A DNA stretch of 31,302 bases from Gnetum montanum (GCA_015680685.1 MNCI01027305.1:42799-74100), one strand, 5' to 3'; positions 1-8,679 are shown, numbered from the stretch's first letter. The notes: generated by a model from the letters alone, not told the origin. A program made the numbers and translations.

Positions 1-69
1 GTTCGACCGGATCGCGCGTGCACGCTCGTATTCGTATGGTGGAGTGTAGGGGTACCTCGCCACTCATCA
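1..69 (+). mobile_element. LTR 3'-terminal fragment (Athila/Tat-type gypsy family), cut by window edge
   Basis: The first 69 bases are the reverse complement of the start of the LTRs at 11849, 14841 and 21344, ending in CGCCACTCATCA. Since the family is transcribed on the minus strand in those copies, this fragment is in sense orientation on the plus strand and ends at the LTR 3' terminus. The bases that follow (ATAGCTATGC) do not resemble the primer-binding site seen next to the nested element's 5' LTR. This edge is therefore probably an outer boundary (3' LTR or solo LTR) with the element to the left. It retains more CpGs than the other copies, so it may be younger. Confidence 0.8.
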
Positions 70-251
70 ATAGCTATGCACTTTTTTTTCCATAACATGG
101 AGTATGGTGCCACGATTTTGTTTGTACTTTTTTGAAAAAATTTTAACCTAATATTTTTATTTTTGCAAAGAAGCAAACACTTTTACTATGTTTTGTTTTT
201 CATTTTTAAAGGCTTTTATTAAATAAGTCCCCAGTCACATTAAAAGCTAAA

Positions 252-409
252 TTAGCACATTTCATTATGGTACGACGGGCGGCGTCGGCGTCGGCGTGGC
301 GTTGTCGGTGGGGTCTGCTCCGGCGACGGCACCACGAAAGCGCCGGCGGAGGCGTAGCTGGTGCTCGGCACGTTCAGCCACAGCAGCGGCCTCCCTTGGG
401 CGTCCAATT
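252..409 (-). CDS. Candidate C-terminal exon of an unknown gene, GC-rich
   Basis: On the minus strand about 52 codons are open, ending at TAA (252-254). The frame reads like genuine protein: PLLWLNVPSTSYASAGAF near its start, then a Pro/Thr-rich stretch, a run of six arginines and the C-terminus HNEMC. The underlying DNA is strongly GC- and CpG-rich, unlike its AT-rich surroundings. A pyrimidine-rich tract ending in AAAG (410-413) could be the splice acceptor. Further upstream on the minus strand two GTAAGTGGG donor-like sites lie near 503-535. I do not recognise the protein. The opposite strand also has an 84-codon ORF here, but its composition (Arg/Ala-rich, then low-complexity) looks like a shadow. 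Phase with an upstream exon could not be established. Confidence 0.35.
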
Positions 410-875
410 CTTTGGAAAAGGAAATTACTGTTGTAACATCATATCATGCTATTCTGCCTTTTTCTTTCTCATTCCCAAAGCAAAGCAGGTATCTTTTCCC
501 ACTTACCGGCCTCCTTCGTAGGCCTAGCCCACTTACAGGTTCATGTTCCTTTTCACACTGGAGCAAGTGCGTCCTCAAGAGCCGAACAAGACTGTTTCAG
601 AGAGTTCTTGGACTTTTCTCATTCTCAGTTCATTTATATTTTTGAGAAAATGGACATTTCTTTCTCCAAATCATTTTTTTTTAAATAATCGTTGGTCTTC
701 GCCACTGTCCTTTCCGTCCATAAAATTATGCTTCCTTGCGTGTGTTTTGGTGCAAAACCCAAACGAACCCTAGGAAAATCACGAACGATGCGTCAACATT
801 GATTAACAAGATGATCCGATATCAAATTTTGTTCGTGTCAAATGTCGCGCAAGAACCACGTGCACGATCATGGTC
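410..875. other. Intergenic or intronic stretch, no firm gene
   Basis: AT-rich sequence with several overlapping short ORFs, none with recognisable composition. A G-box core CACGTG lies at 857-862. Two GTAAGT donor-like sites on the minus strand (about 503-535) could belong to the gene that ends at 252. Confidence 0.4.
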
Positions 876-1040
876 TGTGAAATCCGCCATTACTAGGGCC
901 TCAACAATCAAGCTGATTTAACGCTGGATTAGTGATCTAATTCAGCACTTAATCTTTTGTGGAATCTGCCATTACTAGCACCTCACCAATCAAGCAGATT
1001 TAAAATGGGATGAGCGATATGATTCAGCAATTAATCTTTT
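876..1040. repeat. 82-bp tandem duplication (two copies)
   Basis: Two adjacent copies with an exact period of 82 bases: the first begins TGTGAAATCCGCCATTACTA at 876, the second TGTGGAATCTGCCATTACTA at 958. Each ends in AATCTTTTGTGG (951 and 1033). They differ at scattered positions, so the duplication is not recent. No coding potential was seen. Confidence 0.85.
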
Positions 1041-1203
1041 GTGGTTGGTATCTAAACCAAAGTGAACGACACCGACTAATCTTTTAAATAATTTAGAGTT
1101 TATACGGATCCATTCTTGAGGTTACCGGCTTTTCACCTTTTATATATACATCAGCATGCATACCGGCTTGGTTTTATGAAGTTCAGGGAAAAGAAATATT
1201 AAA

Positions 1204-1289
1204 TGGGGTGAGAGAGGCTCGAACTCTCGACCTCAGGATTCCTCAATTCGCTATGAGACCTACGCGCTAACCAACTGCACCACCACCCC
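1204..1289 (-). tRNA. trnM-CAU: Elongator tRNA-Met(CAU) with 12-nt intron
   Basis: The minus strand folds as a standard tRNA: acceptor GGGGTGG pairs with TCACCCC (one G-U), the D-stem is GTGC/GCGC, the T-arm is GAGAG-TTCGAGC-CTCTC and the discriminator is A. The anticodon CAT lies at 1253-1255. After the base 3' of the anticodon comes a 12-nt insertion, GCGAATTGAGGA, leaving a 74-nt mature tRNA. Plant elongator tRNA-Met genes carry short introns at this position. The A box is one base off the usual TGGCGCAGTTGG, the B box (GAGTTCGAGCC) is good, and a TTTT pol III terminator follows at 1192-1189. The gene looks functional. Confidence 0.93.
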
Positions 1290-1741
1290 TTTTCGGATTA
1301 TCCAATTTAAAAAAAATATTTCTCCAACATATAAATAAGTTCATCTTGCACATATTTTCTATGGCCATCGTTCTCAGTTAATTGCTCACGCAATTTGACA
1401 ATCCAGACTGAAAATACACAAATTTACACCACACCATCATCTCAAATGTCAGTTCCCATCGATTTTATGACAATGTTACATACTTGCGTTTGTAAATCCC
1501 AAAACATTATAATGTTTTAACAACCAACGCTTTCCCTCGGTAGAACCAACCAAGTTTTACTTGAGGTTGCTAAACTACCTCTCTGGTTTAGTTTGAAGAA
1601 GCATATTAATAAGAACGTTAAATTCAGATTAGGCTTTCACAAACTCACTAAAATTTAAAAAGCTTATATGGTTGGAAGCTATGTTTTATACAAGTTTTGT
1701 AGTAACTCTTTCTTAAATTTGATAGTAACTCTTTTCAATAA
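1290..1741. other. AT-rich intergenic, nothing recognised
   Basis: No ORF of note, no tRNA-like fold and no repeat related to other parts of the window was seen. Confidence 0.5.
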
Positions 1742-1917
1742 GGTGTTAGCTTAGTAGTAAAACTCTTGATTTGGAAGTTGCAAGTTATAGGTTTGTCCTG
1801 GTGGCATGGGTCTTGGCCTTGTAATCCTAGATCACAAGTTTGATTCTACTAGATAGCATTGAGTTATAAACTTCTATAAATCTTGAGGTGTATCTATGTT
1901 TCACTTATTTTAGGTTC
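1742..1917 (+). mobile_element. tRNA-derived SINE, copy 1
   Basis: Begins GGTGTTAGCTTAGTAGTAAA, a degenerate pol III A box, followed by CTCTTGATTTGGAAG and a B-box-like ATAGGTTTG near 1788. The unrelated body ends in TTATTTTAGG. The same head-plus-body recurs inverted at 1960-2103 and partly at 2660-2762. The family is identified by comparison inside this window and by the tRNA-like head only. Confidence 0.6.
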
Positions 1918-1924
1918 CAACATT

Positions 1925-1955
1925 CCCAAGTTATAGGTTTGATTCTAGGGAGGGT
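1925..1955 (+). mobile_element. SINE B-box fragment
   Basis: CAAGTTATAGGTTTGATTCT is a short plus-strand piece of the same SINE family, lying between copy 1 and the inverted copy. Together with the inverted copy it forms a partial palindrome. Confidence 0.45.
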
Positions 1956-1959
1956 GTGT

Positions 1960-2103
1960 TAGAATACAAAATAATTGCAATATAGGTATACCCCAAAATA
2001 TATAGTTCAATTAAAACTTTATAACTTGGTATTTCCCACTAGAATCAAACCCATGATTTGGAGCTTTCAAATCAAGAGTCTTACTACCAAGCTAATACCT
2101 CGA
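1960..2103 (-). mobile_element. tRNA-derived SINE, copy 2 (inverted)
   Basis: Read on the minus strand it starts GAGGTATTAGCTTGGTAGTA (A box), then CTCTTGATTTGAAAGC, then a good B box GGGTTTGATTCTAG. The body AATTGAACTATATATTTTGG matches the body of copy 3 (AATTGGACTATATATCTTAG). It abuts the RTE-LINE fragment that begins near 2105. Confidence 0.65.
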
Positions 2104-2104
2104 A

Positions 2105-2655
2105 TCAAATAGTGAAATTAATAGACATAAGAAACAAAATTGAGGTAAGATGGTCAAAATGGAGAGAGGTTAGTGGTTTTCTATATGATAAAAGAATACC
2201 AATAAAACTAAAGAGAAAATGTTACATAACAACAATTAGGCTTGCTATTTTATAGGGTTTTGAATAGTGGACAATACAAAAGAGATATGAACAACAAACC
2301 AATGTGGCAGAAATGTGAATGCTTGAATAGATATTGAATGTTACTAGAAGAGATAAACTATATAGTACATAATTAGATGAAGACTTGGAGTAGTTTCTAT
2401 TTCAAACAAGTTACAAAAATGGTATCTTAGATGGTTTGGCCATATGCAAAGTAAATTAGACAACAAGCCTATAAAAATAGCTTGCTAGAAAACCTACCAA
2501 AAGGAAGATTGAAAAAGACATGAAAAAAATCATTAAAGATGGTTTGAAAAAATTGCAAATAAACAAAGATATAACTCTTCAGAGACAAATGGTGAAAAAA
2601 AATTCATGTAGTCGACCCTATTTTATTGGGACAAGGCTAAGATGATGATGATGGT
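2105..2655 (+). pseudogene. RTE-type LINE, 5'-truncated 3' end (RT C-terminus and tail)
   Basis: The reading frame near 2140-2255 gives WSKWREVSGFLYDKRIPIKL, the conserved segment downstream of the RT core in plant RTE-clade LINEs. After stops and frameshifts a remnant of the WFGHM segment follows near 2430. The copy ends with TAGTCGACCCTATTTTATTG, GGACAAGGC and a short (GAT)n run at about 2640-2655, which is the typical RTE 3' terminus. It is heavily mutated and cannot be active. It lies between two SINE pieces, consistent with a LINE/SINE insertion hot spot. Confidence 0.8.
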
Positions 2656-2659
2656 GGTG

Positions 2660-2762
2660 TTTTAAGTCATAGGTTCAATTCTAGTAAGCATTACTAAGCT
2701 AAAAAGTTCTAATTGGACTATATATCTTAGGATGCACTTATGTTTTAATTGTTTTAGGCCAA
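2660..2762 (+). mobile_element. tRNA-derived SINE, copy 3 (5'-truncated)
   Basis: Starts inside the B box (CATAGGTTCAATTCTAG) and keeps the body through TTAATTGTTTTAGG. Its body aligns along nearly its full length with that of the inverted copy at 1960-2103. Confidence 0.6.
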
Positions 2763-2968
2763 TTTAACTAACAAGTTAAACTTGATTTCATATCATAAAG
2801 GTAGGTACATTCGTGAACGTTCAAGCTTTACGTAACTAAATAAAGGTGACCTGCTCCACGGAATGAACATTATAGCTCCAGGTAATGATCCTTTGTGTAA
2901 TGAAAACCAAAATTTTAACAGAGCTTAGGAATGCAAACAAGTAAATTGAGAGAAAAATCAATGACAAG

Positions 2969-3064
2969 CCGACCTTATCTCGGATGCTATAGCTGAGGAC
3001 TGTAGTGCGATAATAAATCACAACTGATATCCTTAGGCCGCTAGTTCGATTCCGGCCTATCCTT
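2969..3064 (+). pseudogene. tRNA-Tyr(GUA) pseudogene with intron
   Basis: CCGACCTTA at 2969, GAGGACTGTAG around the GTA anticodon (about 3002-3004), ATCCTTAGG and CTAGTTCGATTCCGGC match plant nuclear tRNA-Tyr in order. About 23 extra bases between GACTGTAG and ATCCTTAGG correspond to the tRNA-Tyr intron. The D-stem is broken (TCTC/TAGC), the T-stem has a mismatch, and the 3' acceptor (CTATCCT) no longer pairs with CCGACCT, so this is a relic. It lies about 1.7 kb from tRNA-Met, the other nuclear tRNA family with introns in plants. Confidence 0.7.
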
Positions 3065-3211
3065 TGTGTTATTGTTCATTTATATTTTTTGAATATAGAA
3101 TTAGGCTGCCGGTTGCTCTTGAATTAGAGACCTCTTGCGGTGCCGCTCTTCCGATTTTCGGTATCTGTCTGGCTTTTGCGCTCTCATAATTTGCTTTGCC
3201 AAATCGAAAAA

Positions 3212-3342
3212 CCAGAAAACGGAGAAGGGAGGGTTTCTGTGTTCGCTGTGCCTGCTTTCCAGAAAACGGAGAAGGGAGGGTTTCTGTGTTCGCTGTGCCT
3301 GCTTTCGAGCGCGAGGGTTTCAGTGTTCGCTGTGCTGGCCTG
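3212..3342 (+). repeat. 47-bp tandem repeats in LINE 5' leader
   Basis: Two almost identical 47-bp units start CCAGAAAACGGAGAAGGGAG at 3212 and 3259. A third, shortened unit (3306-3342, about 10 bases lost) shares AGGGTTTC and GTGTTCGCTGTGC. The units are CpG-containing and directly precede the transcribed ORFs, as promoter monomers do in some mammalian L1 families. A GTGAGT donor-like site follows at 3444-3449. Confidence 0.85.
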
Positions 3343-3570
3343 TGACATAGGGCAGAACAACGTGCTGATCACTGGGACGGGGTTTTGCTGCATTGCAAGT
3401 AGGACCTTTCGCCTTCTACTGTGCCCGCGGCATTACGCACCGGGTGAGTTTGTTCCATTGTGTTTTGTTTATTTTTTTTATATTTTTTATATATTCCAAA
3501 AAAAACAAACAAACAAAAATTTCTCTATCTGATTTTTTGAAGTGGCTAGGGGTAGGCCCAACGGGTCTGC

Positions 3571-4752
3571 ATGACCCAATCTGTTTCCCCTTCTTGCTCG
3601 GATGTTGGAGGCAAAAAACGTAAATTAATGGAATCCTCCAACATTGACTCACCGCCTCCTGATAGCTCCACCAACATGGATGCTACTGATTCTGTTTTAC
3701 GTTTTGATTTTCCGGAAGACATCTTTGATCAAACTGTGCAAACATTTACTCACCTTTATACCATTGGCTTCTTTACTGGTAGGATTCCTCCTGCCTCGGT
3801 GTTCCAGGATTGGGTTAAAAAATTTTGGGAACCCCGTAATATTAGAATAACCCTAGCTTCCAATCTTACGAGAGGCTTTTTTCTATTCGCTTTTGAAACT
3901 AAGGCGATGGCAGAGTTTGTGAAACAACAATCAATTTGGGATGTTTATGGATCCTTTTTAGTCCTTCAACCTTGGAAGGAGGATTTCGATCCCGAAAAAG
4001 CAAGCAAAAGTATTTTGCCGGTGTGGATTGAATTTCCAGGACTACCTTCTCATTTTTCTCCCCATGTTGATATCCTTGCTGCACAAGTTGGGGAAGTCAT
4101 CGGTATGGAAGCCTTTTCAGGTTTTCGTCCACGACCAACTCGAAGAGTGTGCATCAAACTAGATATGCAAAAGCCACGTCCTGATTCATTGGAAGTTAAT
4201 GTGAAAGGAAAGACTTTTGTTCAAAAAATCACATATCTTACACTTCCTAACCGTTGTTACTACTGTCACGATCCGAACCACCGTAAAGCTCAATGTCCAA
4301 AGTTACTAGCCAAGCTTGAAACTGAGCGAATTTTAGCAGAACAAGTTAGTGAAGAACTAAAAAATCAAAACATAGCTCAGGACATAGGCAAGGATACTGT
4401 TGAGGTTCCCTCAACTAAATCTCCTTCTTCAGATGCCAAGGTGTCCGAAGTTGAAGATATGAGAGTCGAGGATACTGACGCCACCAAGACCCCTCTTAAC
4501 CAAGAAGGGGCCCCAAAAGACGCTACTAGTAGTTGGGAGCGTGTTACCCGAAAATCTTATGCCTCAGTCACACGCGATAACCCCATCTTTAGTGCTTTCC
4601 CTAAAGGGCATCGCTCATCGACTGGTTCTAGCCAGCCCATTTACAAACGAACAAGCGCTCGGCGTCCTCTAGTTAACAACTTTGAATCTAGAAATTCTTT
4701 TAAGGCATTGGTGGTCGAGGAAGATCCTCTTCCTTCTACACAAACCCAATGA
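3571..4752 (+). CDS. LINE ORF1 protein (DUF4283-like, CCHC zinc knuckle)
   Basis: This is a 393-residue nucleic-acid-binding protein presumed to coat LINE RNA. Residues of about 44-180 look like the plant DUF4283 fold (FGFTG-like YTIGFFTGRIP, then a WEPRNIRI segment and LQPWKEDFDP). They are followed by an IKLDMQKPRP strand and a CCHC knuckle, C229-x2-C232-x4-H237-x4-C242. The C-terminal 150 residues are charged and Ser/Thr-rich, probably disordered. The ATG at 3571 is the first after an in-frame TAG at 3553. The stop TGA overlaps the ORF2 ATG (ATGA at 4749-4752), suggesting coupled termination and reinitiation. Frame assignments are seen directly. The RNA-coating role is family knowledge. 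Confidence 0.92.
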   Translation: MTQSVSPSCSDVGGKKRKLMESSNIDSPPPDSSTNMDATDSVLRFDFPEDIFDQTVQTFTHLYTIGFFTGRIPPASVFQDWVKKFWEPRNIRITLASNLTRGFFLFAFETKAMAEFVKQQSIWDVYGSFLVLQPWKEDFDPEKASKSILPVWIEFPGLPSHFSPHVDILAAQVGEVIGMEAFSGFRPRPTRRVCIKLDMQKPRPDSLEVNVKGKTFVQKITYLTLPNRCYYCHDPNHRKAQCPKLLAKLETERILAEQVSEELKNQNIAQDIGKDTVEVPSTKSPSSDAKVSEVEDMRVEDTDATKTPLNQEGAPKDATSSWERVTRKSYASVTRDNPIFSAFPKGHRSSTGSSQPIYKRTSARRPLVNNFESRNSFKALVVEEDPLPSTQTQ

Positions 4753-7700
4753 AGTGTTGTTCATGGAATGTTAGGGGTCTCTCAGACCCTCGTAGAAGAT
4801 ATATAGTTCGAGATTATATTCAGAGACATTCCTTTGACGTTGTTTGTCTTCAAGAAGTTAAAATCCAAGGATTCAATCTTCAAACTTGCTGCCAGAGCAT
4901 TTTTCCCAACAGTTCTTATGTTTCTACTCACCATGAACATGGTAAAGGGGGGGCTATAATTTTTCTCCATAATAAGTGGCAGGAGTCTGTTCTTGATCAC
5001 GGTTGTGATAATTTAGGGCATTGTAGTTGGGTTCGATTACGGTACGCGAATGAGATCTTAGGGATTGTCTCCATTTATGCTCCTTGTCACTCAACCGATC
5101 GGAAGCTCTTGTGGAATTGGCTCAGACACAATTTACCCCCAGCTAAATGGATTATTGCTGGGGACTTCAACATGACTGAGCATCCAAAGGATAAATTAGG
5201 AGGACATAGAGGTGGTTTAGACAACAGGGAGCTCTCTGAGTGGCTCTCGTTGAAATGTCAATTAACGTTGCAAGAAGCTAATGAAAACTATTCCTCTTCT
5301 AGTACCTCTAACTGGTTTACTTGGAGTAACGCTAGACTTGGTGCTTCCTACATCTCTTCTCGATTGGATAGGGTTTATCTATCTACTAATCCCCTTATTC
5401 ATTTTACTTCTACCAACGGTGCCCCTGTCCAAGCAGATTATTCCCAGGTCTTGTCAGATCATTATCCTATTCATTGGTCTCTTTCCCACTCTGGGAACTC
5501 ATACTCTTCTAACGATCTTTATATTTTTAACACTGCCTTTCTTCATAGTAACTCCCTTTGCTCTTTATTGATGCAAATCTGGAATTTGCATCCTAAACCC
5601 CTCGGTGATGACGGTTGGATTGATTGGTGGACAAATGCTTGTACCCGCCTCCAACGGTTTTCCAAACATGCAGGTAAATTGATTGCTTCACAACTAAGTT
5701 CTCACAAGTCCAACCTTCATGAAGAAATTTCCTTACTTCAAAACACCATTAATCAAGATGAAGCTACTGAGGCTCACTTTAGTCGTTTGAAACGTGCCAA
5801 GGAGAACCTACGTATAATGGATCACTATGAAGCGAGAGGTGCTCACCTCCGTGCTCGTCTCTCTTGGCTTCGCATGGGTGACCAGGCTACAAAGGGCTTT
5901 TTTCGTCTCCTCAAAGGGGGGAATCCGTCCCATAAAATTCCAGCTATTCAAGTAGAAGATAATATCTTTACCTCCAAGGATGACATTCTTCAGGCCTTCT
6001 TTGAGTTCTACTCTCGAACTTTTCGAAAAGAGGCGATTGACCCCACTGCAGTTAACACTTGTTTAGGAGCTATTACACCTTTTAATCGCTCCATCTTTGG
6101 TGATGCTTCTCTTCTTTCCAAACAGGATCTTGGTAATGCTCTTCAACAACTCCACGATGGTAAAGCCCCTGGTATGGATGGCCTTCCCACAGAATTTTTT
6201 AAGAAATTCTGGCCCACTCTTCAAGACACTGTTTATAGGGTATATAAGGAAGCTCTTAGGGAAGGATCCTTTGGTAAGCAGATTAACGCTGGTATTATTA
6301 AGCTTCTCCCCAAGTCAGGAGATCGACTGAATATAAGTAATTGGCGCCCTATCACTCTTTTAAATGTCATCTATAAAATCATTGCCAAAGCTATAGCTAA
6401 TAAACTTAAACCCTTTCTTCCTCATCTTATAAGCAAGGAGCAAACCGGTTTTGTTCAAGGTAGATATATTTTAGACAATGTTGTTACTGCTATTGAGGGC
6501 TTGCACTGGGCTTCTTCCACTAATCAAAATGCTATTCTTCTTAAGCTTGATTTTGCTAAAGCTTACGACATGCTTGATTGGTCCTTTTTAAAAAGTATAG
6601 TCAAACACCACAACTTAGGTAATGCTTTTGAGAGACATATTGATCTTGTTTTGTCCGAGGCCTCTTCAGTCATCTGCATTAACGGATCCTTCTCTAAGGT
6701 CATTGAGCTTCAAAAATCAGTTCGACAAGGGTGCCCTTTAGCCCCTTATCTTTTCATCCTAGCTGCTGATGCTCTGGGAGCTGTTCTTAGATCTTCTAAT
6801 GATTCTATGCGGCTAAGAGGTATCTCTCTTCCACAACAAGGACATGATCTTGTTTACAGCCAGTTTGCAGATGATACTTTTATCACTTTGATCGAGGACC
6901 ATAATAATTTTAACACTGCCTTGCAATGCATAGATATCTACTGTAGAGCCTCAGGAGCTAAGATTAATTGGAACAAAACGCAAGCCATTCGATCTAGCTT
7001 CTCTCCTAGGCCTCCTTGGACTTATCACTTTGATATCAAGTGGCTATCTCCTATTGATCCTTTCACCCTCTTAGGCATCCCTATTGCTTTATTTGCTACT
7101 CCCACTACCATATGGAACAATGTGGTGGAAAAGGTGAAACATAAAGCTTTGAAATGGGCTTCTAAACCCTTATCTCTTGCAGGTAGATTTATCGTAGCTA
7201 ATCATATTTTGAGCTCCACTCATGTCTATTACTCTTCCTTTATGGCTCCTTCCAAATCTTCCTTTCATTGCATTAACAACATTCTCAGGAATTTCCTTTG
7301 GGGGGATAAGGATGATCACAAAGCTTTTCATCGAGTAGCTTGGGATACTTGCACTTTAAATAAAGAACAAGGGGGCTTAGGACTTGCCTCTATTGAGCAC
7401 CAGAGTATTCTCTTGGCCTCCAAATGGGTGACTCGATGTATGGAAGGAGATGAAGCTTGGAAGATCCTTTTTAGGCACAATATCTCTAGTCTTGGTACAC
7501 ACCAACGATGGCATAATACTCATTGGAGCAATTGGATCATTAGTAAAAACTCTCAGAAGATCAAAGGTTCTTTTTGGTTCCAGCAAATTTGGCGTTGTTG
7601 GAGCCAACTTCGAGATCTGTTACAATGGAAACCTTCCCAGATAAGCTTGCAATCTCTGTCGACTCACTCGATCTGGTGGTCCCCTATATTTAAAAAGAAT

Positions 7701-8549
7701 GGAGGTTGTCTTTACGATGAATTCTCTCATAGGGCCAATCGTTTTGCTGACCGCAATCTCCACCATATTGATCAATTATTTACTATTAGAAATGATTCTC
7801 CTACCCTCTCTTGGACACATGCGAAAGTTAAATGGGGGTTTCAAAGACAAGATATTGTCATTTACCAACACATTGAGCAAGTCCTTTCCAACTTTGTTGT
7901 GCATAAGATGCATACTAATACTCCTTGGTACGAAGATTGGTTTTGGCCTGACGGTTCCCCTCTTTGCTCTTTACGTATCTCTAAAGCCCAATCTTGGTTT
8001 CATACGCAAGCTTTTCAATTCTCCACTCTAAATAGACGTTGGAGTTTACATCTTGAGGATCACCAGTGGAAAACTATTTTTCGTCGGATTTGGACTTCCA
8101 AGGCTCAACCTAAGCATCGTTTTTTGTTTTGGTCCTTGGTTCATCAAGGTCTTCCCATCGGACATAGGCTTCTTTTTTTAGGAATTGATCATCCTAAATG
8201 CCCCATTTGTAAAGCGGATGATTCTTTTCAACACGTCTTTTGGGATTGCTCATTCTCTCAATACATTTGGCAATGGTGTAAATCTCTCCAAGTCTTCCTT
8301 CCTAATCATTCTCTTAGTTTTCCTCAATGTATCCTTCAAGATGATTGTGTTAAGCGTCACCTTCAAAAAGCCTGGAAAATCCTCCTATTTGAGATTATCT
8401 TCTTTATTTGGAAATGTCGTCTAGATGCTTGGTATCATAACACAAACTACAATGAATTTGACTACGGTATGAAATGCTCTATTGCTGGAAATGTCCAACT
8501 TCAATGTCGTGAACTAGGCTTTCTCAATAATATTACCTTTTCCAACTAA
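4749..8549 (+). CDS. LINE ORF2: endonuclease-reverse transcriptase
   Basis: This 1266-residue polyprotein carries out target-primed reverse transcription. The N-terminal APE-type endonuclease shows SWNVRGL (near residue 6), LQEVK (near 35), GDFN at 138-141 and S236-D237-H238. The RT domain shows NWRPITLLN, GFVQGRYILDN, the catalytic LDFAKAYD with D601, RQGCPLAPYLF and FADD at 706-709 (D708, D709). FADD replaces the commoner YADD. The C-terminal zf-RVT region has FWSLVHQGLP and C1151-x2-C-x7-H-x4-C. No stop, frameshift or missing catalytic residue was seen, and the length is normal for a plant L1 ORF2. The start overlaps the ORF1 stop by four bases. Confidence 0.96.
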   Translation: MKCCSWNVRGLSDPRRRYIVRDYIQRHSFDVVCLQEVKIQGFNLQTCCQSIFPNSSYVSTHHEHGKGGAIIFLHNKWQESVLDHGCDNLGHCSWVRLRYANEILGIVSIYAPCHSTDRKLLWNWLRHNLPPAKWIIAGDFNMTEHPKDKLGGHRGGLDNRELSEWLSLKCQLTLQEANENYSSSSTSNWFTWSNARLGASYISSRLDRVYLSTNPLIHFTSTNGAPVQADYSQVLSDHYPIHWSLSHSGNSYSSNDLYIFNTAFLHSNSLCSLLMQIWNLHPKPLGDDGWIDWWTNACTRLQRFSKHAGKLIASQLSSHKSNLHEEISLLQNTINQDEATEAHFSRLKRAKENLRIMDHYEARGAHLRARLSWLRMGDQATKGFFRLLKGGNPSHKIPAIQVEDNIFTSKDDILQAFFEFYSRTFRKEAIDPTAVNTCLGAITPFNRSIFGDASLLSKQDLGNALQQLHDGKAPGMDGLPTEFFKKFWPTLQDTVYRVYKEALREGSFGKQINAGIIKLLPKSGDRLNISNWRPITLLNVIYKIIAKAIANKLKPFLPHLISKEQTGFVQGRYILDNVVTAIEGLHWASSTNQNAILLKLDFAKAYDMLDWSFLKSIVKHHNLGNAFERHIDLVLSEASSVICINGSFSKVIELQKSVRQGCPLAPYLFILAADALGAVLRSSNDSMRLRGISLPQQGHDLVYSQFADDTFITLIEDHNNFNTALQCIDIYCRASGAKINWNKTQAIRSSFSPRPPWTYHFDIKWLSPIDPFTLLGIPIALFATPTTIWNNVVEKVKHKALKWASKPLSLAGRFIVANHILSSTHVYYSSFMAPSKSSFHCINNILRNFLWGDKDDHKAFHRVAWDTCTLNKEQGGLGLASIEHQSILLASKWVTRCMEGDEAWKILFRHNISSLGTHQRWHNTHWSNWIISKNSQKIKGSFWFQQIWRCWSQLRDLLQWKPSQISLQSLSTHSIWWSPIFKKNGGCLYDEFSHRANRFADRNLHHIDQLFTIRNDSPTLSWTHAKVKWGFQRQDIVIYQHIEQVLSNFVVHKMHTNTPWYEDWFWPDGSPLCSLRISKAQSWFHTQAFQFSTLNRRWSLHLEDHQWKTIFRRIWTSKAQPKHRFLFWSLVHQGLPIGHRLLFLGIDHPKCPICKADDSFQHVFWDCSFSQYIWQWCKSLQVFLPNHSLSFPQCILQDDCVKRHLQKAWKILLFEIIFFIWKCRLDAWYHNTNYNEFDYGMKCSIAGNVQLQCRELGFLNNITFSN

Positions 8550-8597
8550 ATTCTCTTTGAATTAGGTGTCTTGATCTCCTTCTTCAGCTGTCGTCCC

Positions 8598-8679
8598 AGG
8601 GGGGTGCGATAAGCTTCTGTTAAGGTTTTGGATTTAATTTTTCTTCTCCAGCTAGCACATCACCTTAACAACCCCCCCT
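8598..8679 (+). other. Stem-loop in the LINE 3' region
   Basis: TGTTAAGGT (8618-8626) pairs perfectly with ACCTTAACA (8662-8670). Directly outside, AGGGGGGT (8598-8605) pairs with ACCCCCCCT (8671-8679) apart from one extra C. A 12-nt bulge lies in the left arm and a 35-nt loop in the middle. The position just after ORF2 suits a 3' structure recognised by the LINE RT, but a small independent inverted-repeat insertion is also possible. Confidence 0.6.

Noticed and set aside
267-688. Overlapping plus-strand ORFs of 80-94 codons
   Set aside because: Low-complexity Arg/Ala or Phe/Ser frames. The minus strand at 252-409 has the more protein-like reading.
3140-3532. 130-codon plus-strand ORF with repeated Cys-rich segments
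   Set aside because: It is produced by the 47-bp tandem repeats of the LINE leader in an open frame. It ends before ORF1 and has no domain.
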